Part shown: one piece after another, positions 34,353 through 43,363 of the stretch
Layout of the letters: each line of letters begins with the position of its first letter
How positions within the stretch are numbered: position 1 is the stretch's first letter
Program-made: the position numbers and the translations under genes
The notes under the pieces: model-generated
What the model saw: only the letters and a program-made list of their open reading frames with translations
Database searches by the model: none
Told to the model about the DNA's origin: nothing
NCBI GenBank assembly: GCA_902363445.1
Contig: CABJAB010000009.1
Span: forward strand, 1-64,000
Source: Lachnospiraceae bacterium
GTDB lineage: Bacteria > Bacillota > Clostridia > Lachnospirales > Lachnospiraceae
Direction of reading: 5' to 3'
Length of the DNA: 64,000 nt

Positions 34353-35168
34353 ATGAATGATGAAAAAGAAGACTTATATCGGCCTCCAGCCGGCAGCATG
34401 GAACAGCTGATCAGAGAAAATAATAATCTGAAGGCCGAAAATCGTCGGCTGAATCAAAAATTAATAGAGTTAGAGGAAGATACACAGGCATCTCTCTCCG
34501 CTATTTCCCACGAATTACGAAATTCGCTTACCCTGTTGGTCGGTTCCGTACAGCTCATGGAGCAAGATTATCCCGATGTCGCCTCAACGCGGTATTGGAG
34601 CAGTATACATTCCGACCTGTCCCATATGCAGGCGTTTCTACAAGATCTATCATCGTTTAAATCCCTTAAAGCACTTGTACCTCACTGCCGGCTATGTGAT
34701 CTGACCGCCTTTTTGCGAGATGTCTACCATAATTGCCAAACATGGTTTGACGGAATCCATAGGCGGTTGATTTTATCATGTCCGAAAACCCATTCCATCC
34801 TATATGCCGATACGGCCAAACTATACCAGGCTATCACCAACCTCATCAAAAACGGTCTGGAGGCTTTGGGGCACGAAGGAACTGTTTCTCTTTGTCTGCG
34901 CGAGGCCACTGAAGATGAGACCCGGATTCTCGGCACAGAAACAACCGTCATTGAGATAAAGGATACCGGCGTGGGGCTTTCTGCAAAACAGCAGGAAACC
35001 ATCTTTCAGCCTTTTTTTACCGACAAAGCCAATGGGACTGGCCTCGGCCTTCCCATAGCCCGAAACATCGTGGAGTCCCATGGCGGCAAGCTTTGTATAA
35101 GCTCATGTCCCGGTAAAGGGTCTGTCTTTACGATCCTCCTGCCAAGCCTTCCAAATGTTGTTAAATAA
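34353..35168 (+). CDS. orphan cytosolic sensor histidine kinase
   Basis: 271 residues from the ATG at 34353. A short N-terminal coiled coil (MEQLIRENNNLKAENRRLNQ) leads into a HisKA domain with the phospho-acceptor in AISHELRNSLTLL, then a HATPase domain: N-box NLIKNGLEAL, G1 EIKDTGVGLS, F-box FQPFFTDK and G2 GTGLGLPIARNIVESHGG. No membrane segment and no response regulator next to it. In Clostridia such orphan kinases often feed Spo0A. Its last 66 bases overlap the convergent rhomboid gene. Confidence 0.88.
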   Translation: MNDEKEDLYRPPAGSMEQLIRENNNLKAENRRLNQKLIELEEDTQASLSAISHELRNSLTLLVGSVQLMEQDYPDVASTRYWSSIHSDLSHMQAFLQDLSSFKSLKALVPHCRLCDLTAFLRDVYHNCQTWFDGIHRRLILSCPKTHSILYADTAKLYQAITNLIKNGLEALGHEGTVSLCLREATEDETRILGTETTVIEIKDTGVGLSAKQQETIFQPFFTDKANGTGLGLPIARNIVESHGGKLCISSCPGKGSVFTILLPSLPNVVK

Positions 35169-35747
35169 CAGACCGCAGAGCGTTCCCGCCAGAAATCCGG
35201 CGACATGGGCCACCGTGTTGATCCCCGCGTTATTGTATCCGCTGTAAATAATCAGAAAAAGCATAATCAGCATACGACTCCTGCTGAAACCGGGAATAGA
35301 TCCTCGGTTCCGGAAGATCAGGCAGAACAAAGTACCGACCAGGCCAAAGACCGCGCCGGATGCACCGGCTGACACGACTGTCTTCCCCAGCATGCAGTAC
35401 CAAAGAATCGTGGCGGCATTTCCGGCCAGACCGCTGACGAAGTAGGAGAACAGAAACCGGACTCTTCCGAGCCTTTCTTCCAGCATCGCCCCGATGACCA
35501 CCATAATCAGCAGATTTCCGCCAATATGCTGGATGTCAAAATGCATGAACATAGAGGTAAACAACTGGCTCCAGCCTCCGATATAAGTTCCTTTCACCAC
35601 AAGCAGCGCTCCCTTGTCCACCATCCCGGACGTCGTTCCCAACGCCCCGCTCAGCAAAAGGTAAATAAAATAGATGACATTGACTGCAGCTATCGCGATC
35701 GTGGCATATGGAAGCCGCCTCTGTCTGGAAATATCTGTACGATTCAT
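35103..35747 (-). CDS. rhomboid family intramembrane serine protease
   Basis: 214 residues, six membrane segments. Catalytic serine in GASGAVFGLVG and histidine in AHVAGFLAGTL; the oxyanion-loop region HFDIQHIGGNLLIM is also conserved (family form HxxxxHxxxNM). Cleaves membrane protein helices. Transcribed in the same direction as, and 27 bases after, the FHA protein at the tail of the Tad operon, so it may be cotranscribed. The C-terminus overlaps the kinase gene on the other strand. Confidence 0.9.
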   Translation of the reverse strand: MNRTDISRQRRLPYATIAIAAVNVIYFIYLLLSGALGTTSGMVDKGALLVVKGTYIGGWSQLFTSMFMHFDIQHIGGNLLIMVVIGAMLEERLGRVRFLFSYFVSGLAGNAATILWYCMLGKTVVSAGASGAVFGLVGTLFCLIFRNRGSIPGFSRSRMLIMLFLIIYSGYNNAGINTVAHVAGFLAGTLCGLLFNNIWKAWQEDRKDRPFTGT

Positions 35748-35774
35748 GGTTCTCCCTCTTTTCCTGAGGTCACA

Positions 35775-36992
35775 TTAACATGATTTTTCTTTTCTGTCAA
35801 ACTCCATGAATTCGTACATAAGCCCCGCGATCCAGATATGATCGCCATTACGTATCTGCTTTTCTTCATTGGGCAAAAGCGGACTGCCGTTCAGTTTCGT
35901 TCCGTTTGTAGAATTCAGATCCATTATCCAGTACATTCCGTTTTTCTTCTCCAGCTTGAGATGCAGCCGGCTGACGCCATGAAAGCCAGGATTATAATGA
36001 GCCCAATTCTCCTGTGTCCCTACCAAAAACGGAAAATGTGTCAGAGGAATTACCTCTTGGCTTTCCTGACAGCAGAGGGTCGGTGACAGCATTGAATCTT
36101 CCTCCACATATAATACCTCCGTGGGGCGTTCTTCCGTAAAACTTTGTGTCTTCTCTCCTCCGGTTCTGTTTGAAAGTCTTCTATTATCCGGTTCCAGTTC
36201 ATCCCACATACTTTCCAACCCGTCCGGAGTCCTGCGGAAAATCCTGTGCAAAATACCTCTGATACCCGTACGGTATCTTTTTTTATCTTCCTTTTCTCCC
36301 AACCGCATATCATCAATCTGCTCCTGCCATTCCGCTTCTTCTTTTCTCTCTGTATCCTCCCGACAGCCGTATCTTTCTCTGCCCGAGGTATTTTCCGCCT
36401 GAGGTTTGAGACTGTCCTCATTCAGGCAAGCCGTCAGTGTTTCCGGTTCTGCCTCTCCCGAGGCACACAAACGATATAAGCGGAAGACCAACCCTGCTGA
36501 CTCTGTGTCCTCACCGTCTGCCTTTTCCAGCAAATATTGGGACAGCCGTTTCATATGTTCTCTATATCCTCCTTCCTGTCCCGGACAAATAAAGAAAAAA
36601 TACCGCGGCCCTTCCAACTGCACATAAATATATTCTGGTTCCAAAACAAGGTCATCCCGGTCAAGCAGGAATTGTTCCAGCCTTAAGATCACATCTGCCA
36701 GCTGCTGCAGGAATTCTTTTATTTCATCTCCTGACATATCCCGAATCTCCATCACTCTGGAGACAGGCTGCATTCCAGTAATATCGTATCCATAATACAT
36801 TTTATTATCTTCCCATTGTATACTCAGCTGTGCCAAACCGGGAATCCGGTTTCTCCGGACCATCTCTATCTGGGAATCCCAATGCTCTTGTTTCCCGCCT
36901 CCGGGGGATATCTCTGCAGTTCCCGCCAATCTTGGCTCCACTTGAAACATAATATAATTATGGCCCTGTTCCCTTTTGTAAAACGCTTCCAC
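35775..36992 (-). CDS. FHA domain protein associated with the Tad locus
   Basis: 405 residues. N-terminal domain (about 1-190) of the DUF6382 kind often found before FHA domains in Firmicutes; a charged linker (about 200-300); C-terminal FHA domain (about 318-395) with the phosphothreonine-binding GVSRLHLKLE and NSTNGTKLNG motifs. GTG start after GAGGTGGGG. Such proteins are often encoded with Tad pili and presumably couple pilus assembly to Ser/Thr phosphorylation. Confidence 0.82.
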   Translation of the reverse strand: MEAFYKREQGHNYIMFQVEPRLAGTAEISPGGGKQEHWDSQIEMVRRNRIPGLAQLSIQWEDNKMYYGYDITGMQPVSRVMEIRDMSGDEIKEFLQQLADVILRLEQFLLDRDDLVLEPEYIYVQLEGPRYFFFICPGQEGGYREHMKRLSQYLLEKADGEDTESAGLVFRLYRLCASGEAEPETLTACLNEDSLKPQAENTSGRERYGCREDTERKEEAEWQEQIDDMRLGEKEDKKRYRTGIRGILHRIFRRTPDGLESMWDELEPDNRRLSNRTGGEKTQSFTEERPTEVLYVEEDSMLSPTLCCQESQEVIPLTHFPFLVGTQENWAHYNPGFHGVSRLHLKLEKKNGMYWIMDLNSTNGTKLNGSPLLPNEEKQIRNGDHIWIAGLMYEFMEFDRKEKSC

Positions 36993-37007
36993 TCATCCCC
37001 ACCTCTT

Positions 37008-37424
37008 TTAAAAGTCCAAGTCTCTGATTACCTGTTCCCCATATAACAATCCGGTTTCCTCCCATTTCTCGAGATACGGCTCTCTGAGAAAGAAAAGAGA
37101 TTGAATGAGCCGCGACAAAAACCGGCTTTTTCCGCCGCATTCAACCGTGACCGTCGACTCTCCTTTACTGATTCGGATTGGAATATCCGGAGACGAAAGG
37201 GTTCCCAGATACTCTGTTTCTTTCCGATTGTTTCCTGTCTTTTGAAATGCCTCCCGTTCCGCCGCTTCATGCACTCCGGCGCATATAGTGACCTTATCGC
37301 GAAAAATAAAACTATAGGATACCACCAGGAGTATCAGCGCAAACCCCAGTGGAAGCAAAAATGCCGCCTCCACCGTATATCCCCCTTCTATCTTACGGCT
37401 GATCCGCCATTTACCACCGTTCAT
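37008..37424 (-). CDS. TadE-like pseudopilin (small)
   Basis: 138 residues. Starts with a short basic stretch and GGYTVEAAFLLPLGFALILLVVSYSFIF, the TadE-type prepilin-like helix with conserved Glu, followed by a soluble domain. It sits 15 bases after the prepilin peptidase gene, in the Tad operon. Expected to be a minor pilin or assembly factor at the membrane. Confidence 0.75.
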   Translation of the reverse strand: MNGGKWRISRKIEGGYTVEAAFLLPLGFALILLVVSYSFIFRDKVTICAGVHEAAEREAFQKTGNNRKETEYLGTLSSPDIPIRISKGESTVTVECGGKSRFLSRLIQSLFFLREPYLEKWEETGLLYGEQVIRDLDF

Positions 37425-37428
37425 CCCC

Positions 37429-38859
37429 TTATCCCGTCCTTAGAAAAACAGCATTTGACATAGGTACCCTCCCAACATAAATGACGCGAAGGGCAGTTTG
37501 CGGTCCTTTTTCCTTTTGATCATCACAAAGAAAAAAGCTGCCGGGAACATAAGAAGCAGCCCGCCTTCCAAAAGCAATATGCTTTCTTTCCATCCGTATA
37601 CTGCCCCTGCCGCCGCTATCATCCATCCATCTCCCATACCAATCTGGCCCGGAAGGAGCCAGGCCGTCAAGCTCAGAAGAATTCCCGGGATCACATTCAG
37701 CAAGGACTCCCATCCGAACCCCTCCCGCGTCATCCAGATTCCCGTACCCAGAACACTTCCCGCTGCCAGCAGCAAGATTGGTATTTTTCGATAACGGCAG
37801 TCCCAATAGGTACACGCTCCCAAAAAAACAACAAGAAACATGGTTTTGCCCTCCTCTATTCTTTACATATTTTTTGCTGTTCTCTAATCTGGAGGTATCT
37901 TCCCCACACCGGCTGCAAGGTCCTTTTCCTCCCACCTGCGACAGCGGAACCTTCATGATCCAGCGGTTCAGTCCGCTGCAGTTTCTTGTCCTATGGTATC
38001 GGTTCCCGGAATTTGTGAGATACACCGTCCCCGGCATCAAAGCGTCTTTCATACACCTTTCACACGGCCGGTATTTGCTTCCTTCCTCATTTCTGAGGCC
38101 GCTAACAGAGTTTCCAGCCGCCGCTCTGATTGAGAGCTTCAAGTATGTACACTCCTGTTTCCTGTGATAGACCACTCCATTCTGCGTAATATAAACGTAT
38201 TCCTCCGGCTCATCTTCTTCTGTACTGTCCAGTCCTACAGACGGCTGACCAGTCCAGCGTCTTCTCCGGCATCTCTGCACATAAGTCCCTTTCAGTGGGC
38301 CAAACAACAGAAGCTCCGGTCCTGCCTGATAACAGACAGAAACATCCAGAATGTCCTCCTCCGACGGCAATACACCTCCCGCATTGTAAACCACCTTCAG
38401 GCTATCCGGCCCAATCCTCAGACCTTTCTCTGCCTTTGTAACTTCCTTTTCTATCTGTCCCGAGAAGCTTCTCTCTTCCAGAAAAGAACTCGTTTGACTG
38501 ATGGCTTCCGCTCTCACCGTCTTCTCCAAAGCAAACTGCAGCTCTATCTGAAACTCCATCAGGTGAAAAAAGTAAAACAGCAGACATATGGATAGCAAAA
38601 AAAAGCTCATTACTAAAGACGCTTCCACCGTAAGGCTTCCCACAAAGCTTTTTGGTGAGGCGGAGGCAGATGCCCTCTTCCGCAGACATTCGTTTAATTC
38701 AATATTCTGTTTTCTTGGTTTTTGACTTGGCTTACATTGTACTTGGAGAGGTTTTTGGAGCTTTGCTCCCAGGGGCAAATTATTGGGAGCAAAAGCTAGA
38801 GTTTGAAAATGAGAGTTCCTGATTACTTGTTGGATGATATGCCTTAAGGAAAAGGGCAC
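37429..38859 (-). CDS. TadE-like protein; frame runs on into the peptidase gene, probable 3' frameshift
   Basis: Open for 476 codons from a GTG nine bases after GGAGG. Residues about 70-105 (GSLTVEASLVMSFFLLSICLLFYFFHL) are a TadE-type helix. The following domain has two paired-cysteine repeats: YHRKQECTYLKLS...YRPCERCM and YHRTRNCSGLNRW...CSRCGE, likely metal sites. After residue about 335 the frame enters the peptidase gene out of phase and looks meaningless. A run of six A (37870-37875) sits just before; adding or removing one base gives a stop within a few codons. True protein is probably about 335-340 residues. Confidence 0.65.
   Translation of the reverse strand: MPFSLRHIIQQVIRNSHFQTLAFAPNNLPLGAKLQKPLQVQCKPSQKPRKQNIELNECLRKRASASASPKSFVGSLTVEASLVMSFFLLSICLLFYFFHLMEFQIELQFALEKTVRAEAISQTSSFLEERSFSGQIEKEVTKAEKGLRIGPDSLKVVYNAGGVLPSEEDILDVSVCYQAGPELLLFGPLKGTYVQRCRRRRWTGQPSVGLDSTEEDEPEEYVYITQNGVVYHRKQECTYLKLSIRAAAGNSVSGLRNEEGSKYRPCERCMKDALMPGTVYLTNSGNRYHRTRNCSGLNRWIMKVPLSQVGGKGPCSRCGEDTSRLENSKKYVKNRGGQNHVSCCFFGSVYLLGLPLSKNTNLAAGSGKCSGYGNLDDAGGVRMGVLAECDPGNSSELDGLAPSGPDWYGRWMDDSGGRGSIRMERKHIAFGRRAASYVPGSFFLCDDQKEKGPQTALRVIYVGRVPMSNAVFLRTG
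37440..37841 (-). CDS. type IV prepilin peptidase (TadV/CpaA-like, A24)
   Basis: 133 residues, the short form without the N-methyltransferase domain. First catalytic aspartate in ACTYWDCRYRKIPI, second in the GxGD motif PGQIGMGDGWMIAA. Four membrane segments. Cleaves Flp prepilin leaders. A GGAGG site lies eight bases before the ATG, showing that this frame is used even though the upstream TadE-like frame runs through the gene. Confidence 0.86.
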   Translation of the reverse strand: MFLVVFLGACTYWDCRYRKIPILLLAAGSVLGTGIWMTREGFGWESLLNVIPGILLSLTAWLLPGQIGMGDGWMIAAAGAVYGWKESILLLEGGLLLMFPAAFFFVMIKRKKDRKLPFASFMLGGYLCQMLFF

Positions 38860-38909
38860 CTGTCTCCACCTCCTTTCATGGCAGATTTTGTTGTCTGCTT
38901 TATTTCAAT

Positions 38910-40913
38910 TCATTCTTCCCCGGCAGACCGCGGGTTTTGATATCCGTATACTGCCAGTTTCCGAAATCTGTATTTTCCGGCCGAAGCACCGTCTCTTTTC
39001 ATAAACGGAATCTGAGAAAATCTGGCCTCTGCCTGAAACGTAGTCTCAACCGATACATGATAAACACAATTTTCCATAAAAAATCCGGCATCCTTCTGTC
39101 TGAGATTCGCTTCCATCAAATCCATGGCGCGAAAACCCTGTCTTTCTGTTTTCCCCAGCAAGAACAAAATCTGAAGATATCTCTCATAGATCCAGAAGTC
39201 CTGCTGCCCTCCGCCCCTCTCCTCTTGTGTGAGGTTCTGGACTGTTTTTCCTCCTGCTCTCAGGCATTCCCCTGCGCCGGTCAAAGACAGGTTCCAGTCC
39301 GAGCTGCTTTTGATAAGCGGGACCTCATCGCCTCTTATCAGCCTCCTTACGTCATTCACCGCCTCTGCCAGGGCCCATGCCGCGAGCAGAAGTTTCGCGG
39401 TCAGCCGAATCAGCGGATAGACACCTGTAAAGCCGACCAGCGCTGCCGCCAGGGCCTCAGCCTCCAGGCTCTTTTCTTTATCCTGTAAAAGATACATGAA
39501 ATTCATCCCTGACCTCAGTCCTATCAGTTTTTCCACTGCCGCCGTGAGGTTCTCTTTGTCATTATCATATTTACCGATGATGTATTCCATTTCGTAGGAC
39601 AGCACAGTGTCCTCCTCTGATTTTCTATAGGTTCCGAAATGCTCCGTCATATACAGAGCCGCTGTTCCTTTCTTGAGCGCCGTTTCCGCGGCGCCGTCCG
39701 AAGATTGCCCCTTGGAGCTTCCAAGCTCAGAAGGATAGTCGTCTTCTTTCAAATATGCCTCTGAAACCGTCCCTGTATCATCCAGGACAAGGGCAAGGAC
39801 TCCTTGGTCCTTCCAGTCCTTTACCGCCTTTAAAAAAGAACATTCCTCTTTTTTTCCGTCCTGTTCTTTTTCATAAGACAGCTCTTTCAGAGCCTCCTTT
39901 CCTTGCTTTACCGTTTCTGAAAACGCATCTGTAATCTCTCCGTTTTCCCAAGGCTCAATATTTAAAAGCCCATCGGCCTGTCTTTCCAGCAGCTCTTTCA
40001 GAGAATCCACAGCCTTTCTTCTGCTTCCTTCCTCTTCCGTGTACTCCGTCAGATCCCTGATCCCCTCTTCCATGATCTCATACGCTGTCTCACTGACTTT
40101 TTCCTGTTCCTCCAGCAGCCGGGTCTTCTCCAGCTCTACGCCCTTTTTCAGCTGTTCTGTAAATGTCATGATCTTTTCATATTCTTGACCGGATATTCTC
40201 AAAGCTTCTGCCGCACAGGATACGGCCTTGTCTGTCATTTCACTTCCCACGGTTTCCGGCCATTCCTGAAGCTGCAGGGCCTCATTCAAGGAGTCATATT
40301 GTTCTTTCAATTTTCTTCCCTGCTCATCCATGAGAGCAAAGCTCTCTTCAATTTCGGTGACGGCCGTTCCATATTCAGACAGCTGTTCCATGTAGGAAGA
40401 AACCGTTTCTGCTTCCTCTGCCAATTTGTCTTTTCCAGTCAATGCGGATAAAATATTTTCAGCGCCATGCTTTTTCATATCCTCGCCGATCTCCTCAAAA
40501 AAAGGAGCTCCGCCGTCGTCCATCACTGTTACGATTTCCACAGCCTGCGATCCCTCAGAGCGGAATCCGTATAAATCCGATCCGTTTTTTACTGCGCCTT
40601 TTCTCGGTTCTTCATAGTAGGAAAGATAGTCTTCCATCGCAGGAATAAGGCCGGGACCATCTGCCATAAAAAACATATGATACCTTTCCCATAAAGGCCG
40701 GTAATATCCGGCAAAGACAGATTCCAGGGCTGACTCCTGCGCTTGAGCAGTGAAATAAGAAAGGGCAGAATATCGGGCCGACTCCAATGAAGTACAGACT
40801 ATGGCAATCAAGACTGTCAGGATAAGGGCGAAAAACACGGTCAGGCTTCCTTGGTACCCTCTATGCTCCCATTTACTTATCCATCCTTCAGTACACATTT
40901 TCCGCCTTGTCAT
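38910..40913 (-). CDS. DUF5702-type Tad-locus surface protein
   Basis: 667 residues. N-terminal prepilin-like helix GSLTVFFALILTVLIAIVCTSLESARYSAL (about 22-51), then a long, Glu/Lys-rich, mainly helical exported domain, and a hydrophobic patch near 500-530. Large proteins of this type (DUF5702) are usual members of clostridial Tad operons and resemble TadG in position, but no function is proven. Its start overlaps the Flp gene by 26 bases. Confidence 0.75.
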   Translation of the reverse strand: MTRRKMCTEGWISKWEHRGYQGSLTVFFALILTVLIAIVCTSLESARYSALSYFTAQAQESALESVFAGYYRPLWERYHMFFMADGPGLIPAMEDYLSYYEEPRKGAVKNGSDLYGFRSEGSQAVEIVTVMDDGGAPFFEEIGEDMKKHGAENILSALTGKDKLAEEAETVSSYMEQLSEYGTAVTEIEESFALMDEQGRKLKEQYDSLNEALQLQEWPETVGSEMTDKAVSCAAEALRISGQEYEKIMTFTEQLKKGVELEKTRLLEEQEKVSETAYEIMEEGIRDLTEYTEEEGSRRKAVDSLKELLERQADGLLNIEPWENGEITDAFSETVKQGKEALKELSYEKEQDGKKEECSFLKAVKDWKDQGVLALVLDDTGTVSEAYLKEDDYPSELGSSKGQSSDGAAETALKKGTAALYMTEHFGTYRKSEEDTVLSYEMEYIIGKYDNDKENLTAAVEKLIGLRSGMNFMYLLQDKEKSLEAEALAAALVGFTGVYPLIRLTAKLLLAAWALAEAVNDVRRLIRGDEVPLIKSSSDWNLSLTGAGECLRAGGKTVQNLTQEERGGGQQDFWIYERYLQILFLLGKTERQGFRAMDLMEANLRQKDAGFFMENCVYHVSVETTFQAEARFSQIPFMKRDGASAGKYRFRKLAVYGYQNPRSAGEE

Positions 40914-41085
40914 TCACTTCAGAAAAAATACTTTTTACCAATGAAGTCAGTTGTTTTTTAAAGATTAACACCAGAGAGATCAGCACGACTAAAATCAATA
41001 TGATCTCCACCACTCCAATCGCTGTTTCTTCATTCCAAAAATCTCTGGGTTCCGGGTCATATTCTGCTTGCCGGATTCTCTTCAT
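40888..41085 (-). CDS. Flp1-type pilin subunit
   Basis: 65 residues. Short leader ending before the helix NEETAIGVVEIILILVVLISLVLIFKKQL, then a short charged tail. Flp pilins have this size, with a Gly/Glu-type cleavage site and a hydrophobic helix that packs the filament. The expected processing is at or near the EETAIGVVEI junction by the prepilin peptidase of the same operon. Confidence 0.8.
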   Translation of the reverse strand: MKRIRQAEYDPEPRDFWNEETAIGVVEIILILVVLISLVLIFKKQLTSLVKSIFSEVNDKAENVY

Positions 41086-41114
41086 ACTGCCAGCTCCTTT
41101 CTTTTCCCGCTCTT

Positions 41115-42473
41115 TTAAAAAGATAAAAATGCAGGTACCATAATCACGATCAATACTACAAACAACATCATGAACATCGGAAGCATCATCTTTGTTTCCG
41201 CTTCCTCTCCCAGCCTTCTGGCCACGTTTTTTCTATCCTCAAAGGCCTCCTCCGCTTCCTTTTTCAGTCTTGCCGCCAATCCTGTCGTACCCTGACGCAG
41301 ATTCTGCTCCAGCAAAGCTCCAAACTTTAAGTAAGAATGCAGACCGCACCTCCTCCCAAATTCTTCATAGGCGGCACTTTCATAAACCCCGTTTTTCATC
41401 TGGTTCCAGGTAATCCTCATTTCCTCGTACGCATAGCGGGGCTTCTGTCCTTTCTCCTTTTTTCCTTCGTACTCCCTTACCATCCTTTCCCAAACATTTC
41501 TTGCTGTCATACCTGCCTGCACCAATACCGTAAATTTGGAAACCAGTTCTGGGTAATCCAAAAGCATTTCCCTTTCCCTGGCGCGAAGCTTCTCTTTCTG
41601 TCTCTGTTTTTTTTCCGCGATCAAAAGTATCACAGCTGCCGCAGGAAAAAACATAACGACATACCTTTGTTCTCTGCCCTCCTGTGTGAACCATTTAAGC
41701 GTTTCTCCCTCGTACGCAATGGGAAGTTCCACATTCTCGTCACTTCTGGCCGCCTCCATCTTCTGCCTGATTTCTGCTTTCAGTCCTTCCAGAAACCTTT
41801 CCTCCTCCGTCTTTTCCATGGGATACACCATCAGAAAAACATCATACTCACTGACCAGCTCCCCGTATGAGAGGGCCACCCGGTATTTTCCCTCTTCTCC
41901 CGCTTCCGGTATTTCATCCTGCGGTTTCACAATCTGGCCCCAGTCGTCCAAAAGTTCCCTCGTCTCTGAAGTCCAGTCTGCCTCAATCAGCCCATTCAGC
42001 GCCTTTTCCGGTAATTTCAAAGCAGTTTTTACCTGTTCCAAGGAGTCATTCTCTCCCAGCATGGTTTCGCAGATCTCCTCATAAGCTTCTTTAAACTTCC
42101 CTTCCATCTCTTGTTCCGTGTAGACCGTTTCTTCCACCGTGATCTCCACCGGCAGGCGCACCCCCTTTCCTCCCTGTACCTCCATCTGATAAACTGCCGG
42201 CCCCTTTCCTCCTTCCGGCCTTGTGAGGTCATATACTGGCTCCGGCGGCTGTTTTATCAAAGCCGCTCCCACATACAAGAGGAATCCAGCCATTATGAGA
42301 AGCCCGATCTGTGTTATCTGTCTGCCGTCTTGCTCCCTGAGACACCTTTCAGGGTCGGAAGCCGGATGCAGCTGGCGGCATCTGCGGATACGTTCCGCCG
42401 GAACTGCCGGTTTTCCACAGCTTTTTCTAAGTAAACGATATCTGTCCACAATAAGGAGGCTTATCTTCTCCAC
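41115..42473 (-). CDS. tadC: Tad pilus inner-membrane protein, TadC-like (T2SSF domain)
   Basis: 452 residues. One membrane helix near 55-72, an exported domain up to about 265, a second helix near 270-285, then a type II secretion F domain (about 300-452) with AREREMLLDYPELVSKFTVLVQAGMTARN and a C-terminal helix pair ending MVPAFLSF. It is longer than usual TadC because of the extra exported domain. GTG start after AAAGGAG. Forms the inner-membrane platform with TadB. Confidence 0.82.
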   Translation of the reverse strand: MEKISLLIVDRYRLLRKSCGKPAVPAERIRRCRQLHPASDPERCLREQDGRQITQIGLLIMAGFLLYVGAALIKQPPEPVYDLTRPEGGKGPAVYQMEVQGGKGVRLPVEITVEETVYTEQEMEGKFKEAYEEICETMLGENDSLEQVKTALKLPEKALNGLIEADWTSETRELLDDWGQIVKPQDEIPEAGEEGKYRVALSYGELVSEYDVFLMVYPMEKTEEERFLEGLKAEIRQKMEAARSDENVELPIAYEGETLKWFTQEGREQRYVVMFFPAAAVILLIAEKKQRQKEKLRAREREMLLDYPELVSKFTVLVQAGMTARNVWERMVREYEGKKEKGQKPRYAYEEMRITWNQMKNGVYESAAYEEFGRRCGLHSYLKFGALLEQNLRQGTTGLAARLKKEAEEAFEDRKNVARRLGEEAETKMMLPMFMMLFVVLIVIMVPAFLSF

Positions 42474-42517
42474 TCTCTGACTCCTTTCCCCTTATTTCTG
42501 AGATTTTCTACAGATGA

Positions 42518-43363
42518 TCAGACTTTGATATCGAAAATCCTGTCCGCCAGTATCCAGGCAGCCAGATAAAGGACAAAGCATCCTGTCATAATCAGCTTCC
42601 CAAATCCCGTATCATACAGGATAGAAAAGAACCCTGGGGAAGTTGCATCCATATAAATGAGCAGCAGAATAGGCACTGCTTTCATTACCCTCTGTTCATA
42701 TTGCCTTCCTCTCAGCATTGTATAAATCTCTTCACGGACCTCCAGTCTCCCGCTTATGGTCTGGACCGTCTCCTGGATCATCTTCTCCAGTTCTCCTCCT
42801 GTCCGCCTGGCAGAGGCAAATACTTCCGCAAAGTTCTGGATATCCTGTATCCCGCAGCGAGATGCCATCTCCTCCACTGCCTGTTCCAAAGGCACATTCA
42901 TTTCCGTCCGCACGATCACCCGTTCAAACTCTTTCGTCATTCTTTCCTCTCTCCCATACAGCAAAGAAAGCTCTGATACCGCGTCCCGAAACGCATTTTC
43001 CGCAGAATGCCCGGCCCTCAATGAAGCGGACAAAGCCAAAATGCCGTCCCGGAACTGACTGCTCTGTTTCTGTACCCTTTTTTCTTGATCGCGCTTTTCC
43101 ATCCGGTCTGCCATATAAAGAGCCAGAGGCATCATGAGTAAAAAAGCGATCTTGCTTCTGTAGAACAGGTAGGAAAAAATACCGGTCAATCCAAGGCCCT
43201 TTATACAATTTAATATCCCAGGAAATTTCCATTTTGGCCTTTTAATCTTTTTATCCCAATTTTCCGCATAGCTCACTGTCGGTGGAGACCAGCTTCCCCT
43301 CTGGACTTTTGCGTTTATAAAGGACGTTGAAACGATATTCTCCTTTGCTCTGTTCATATCCAT
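42518..43363 (-). CDS. tadB: Tad pilus inner-membrane protein TadB-like (T2SSF domain)
   Basis: 281 residues in the open frame. T2SSF core: FRDGILALSASLRAGHSAENAF (about 105-126), then FAEVFASARRTGGELEKMIQETV, and two C-terminal helices. The first 38 codons overlap cpaF by 113 bases, which is unusual; a start further downstream with a rare codon is possible but no clear ribosome site resolves it. With TadC it makes the assembly platform that the CpaF ATPase acts on. Confidence 0.83.
   Translation of the reverse strand: MDMNRAKENIVSTSFINAKVQRGSWSPPTVSYAENWDKKIKRPKWKFPGILNCIKGLGLTGIFSYLFYRSKIAFLLMMPLALYMADRMEKRDQEKRVQKQSSQFRDGILALSASLRAGHSAENAFRDAVSELSLLYGREERMTKEFERVIVRTEMNVPLEQAVEEMASRCGIQDIQNFAEVFASARRTGGELEKMIQETVQTISGRLEVREEIYTMLRGRQYEQRVMKAVPILLLIYMDATSPGFFSILYDTGFGKLIMTGCFVLYLAAWILADRIFDIKV

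Noticed and set aside
37429..37850. C-terminal 135 residues of the TadE-like frame as a real domain
   Set aside because: They are the out-of-phase reading of the prepilin peptidase gene, which has its own motifs and ribosome site.
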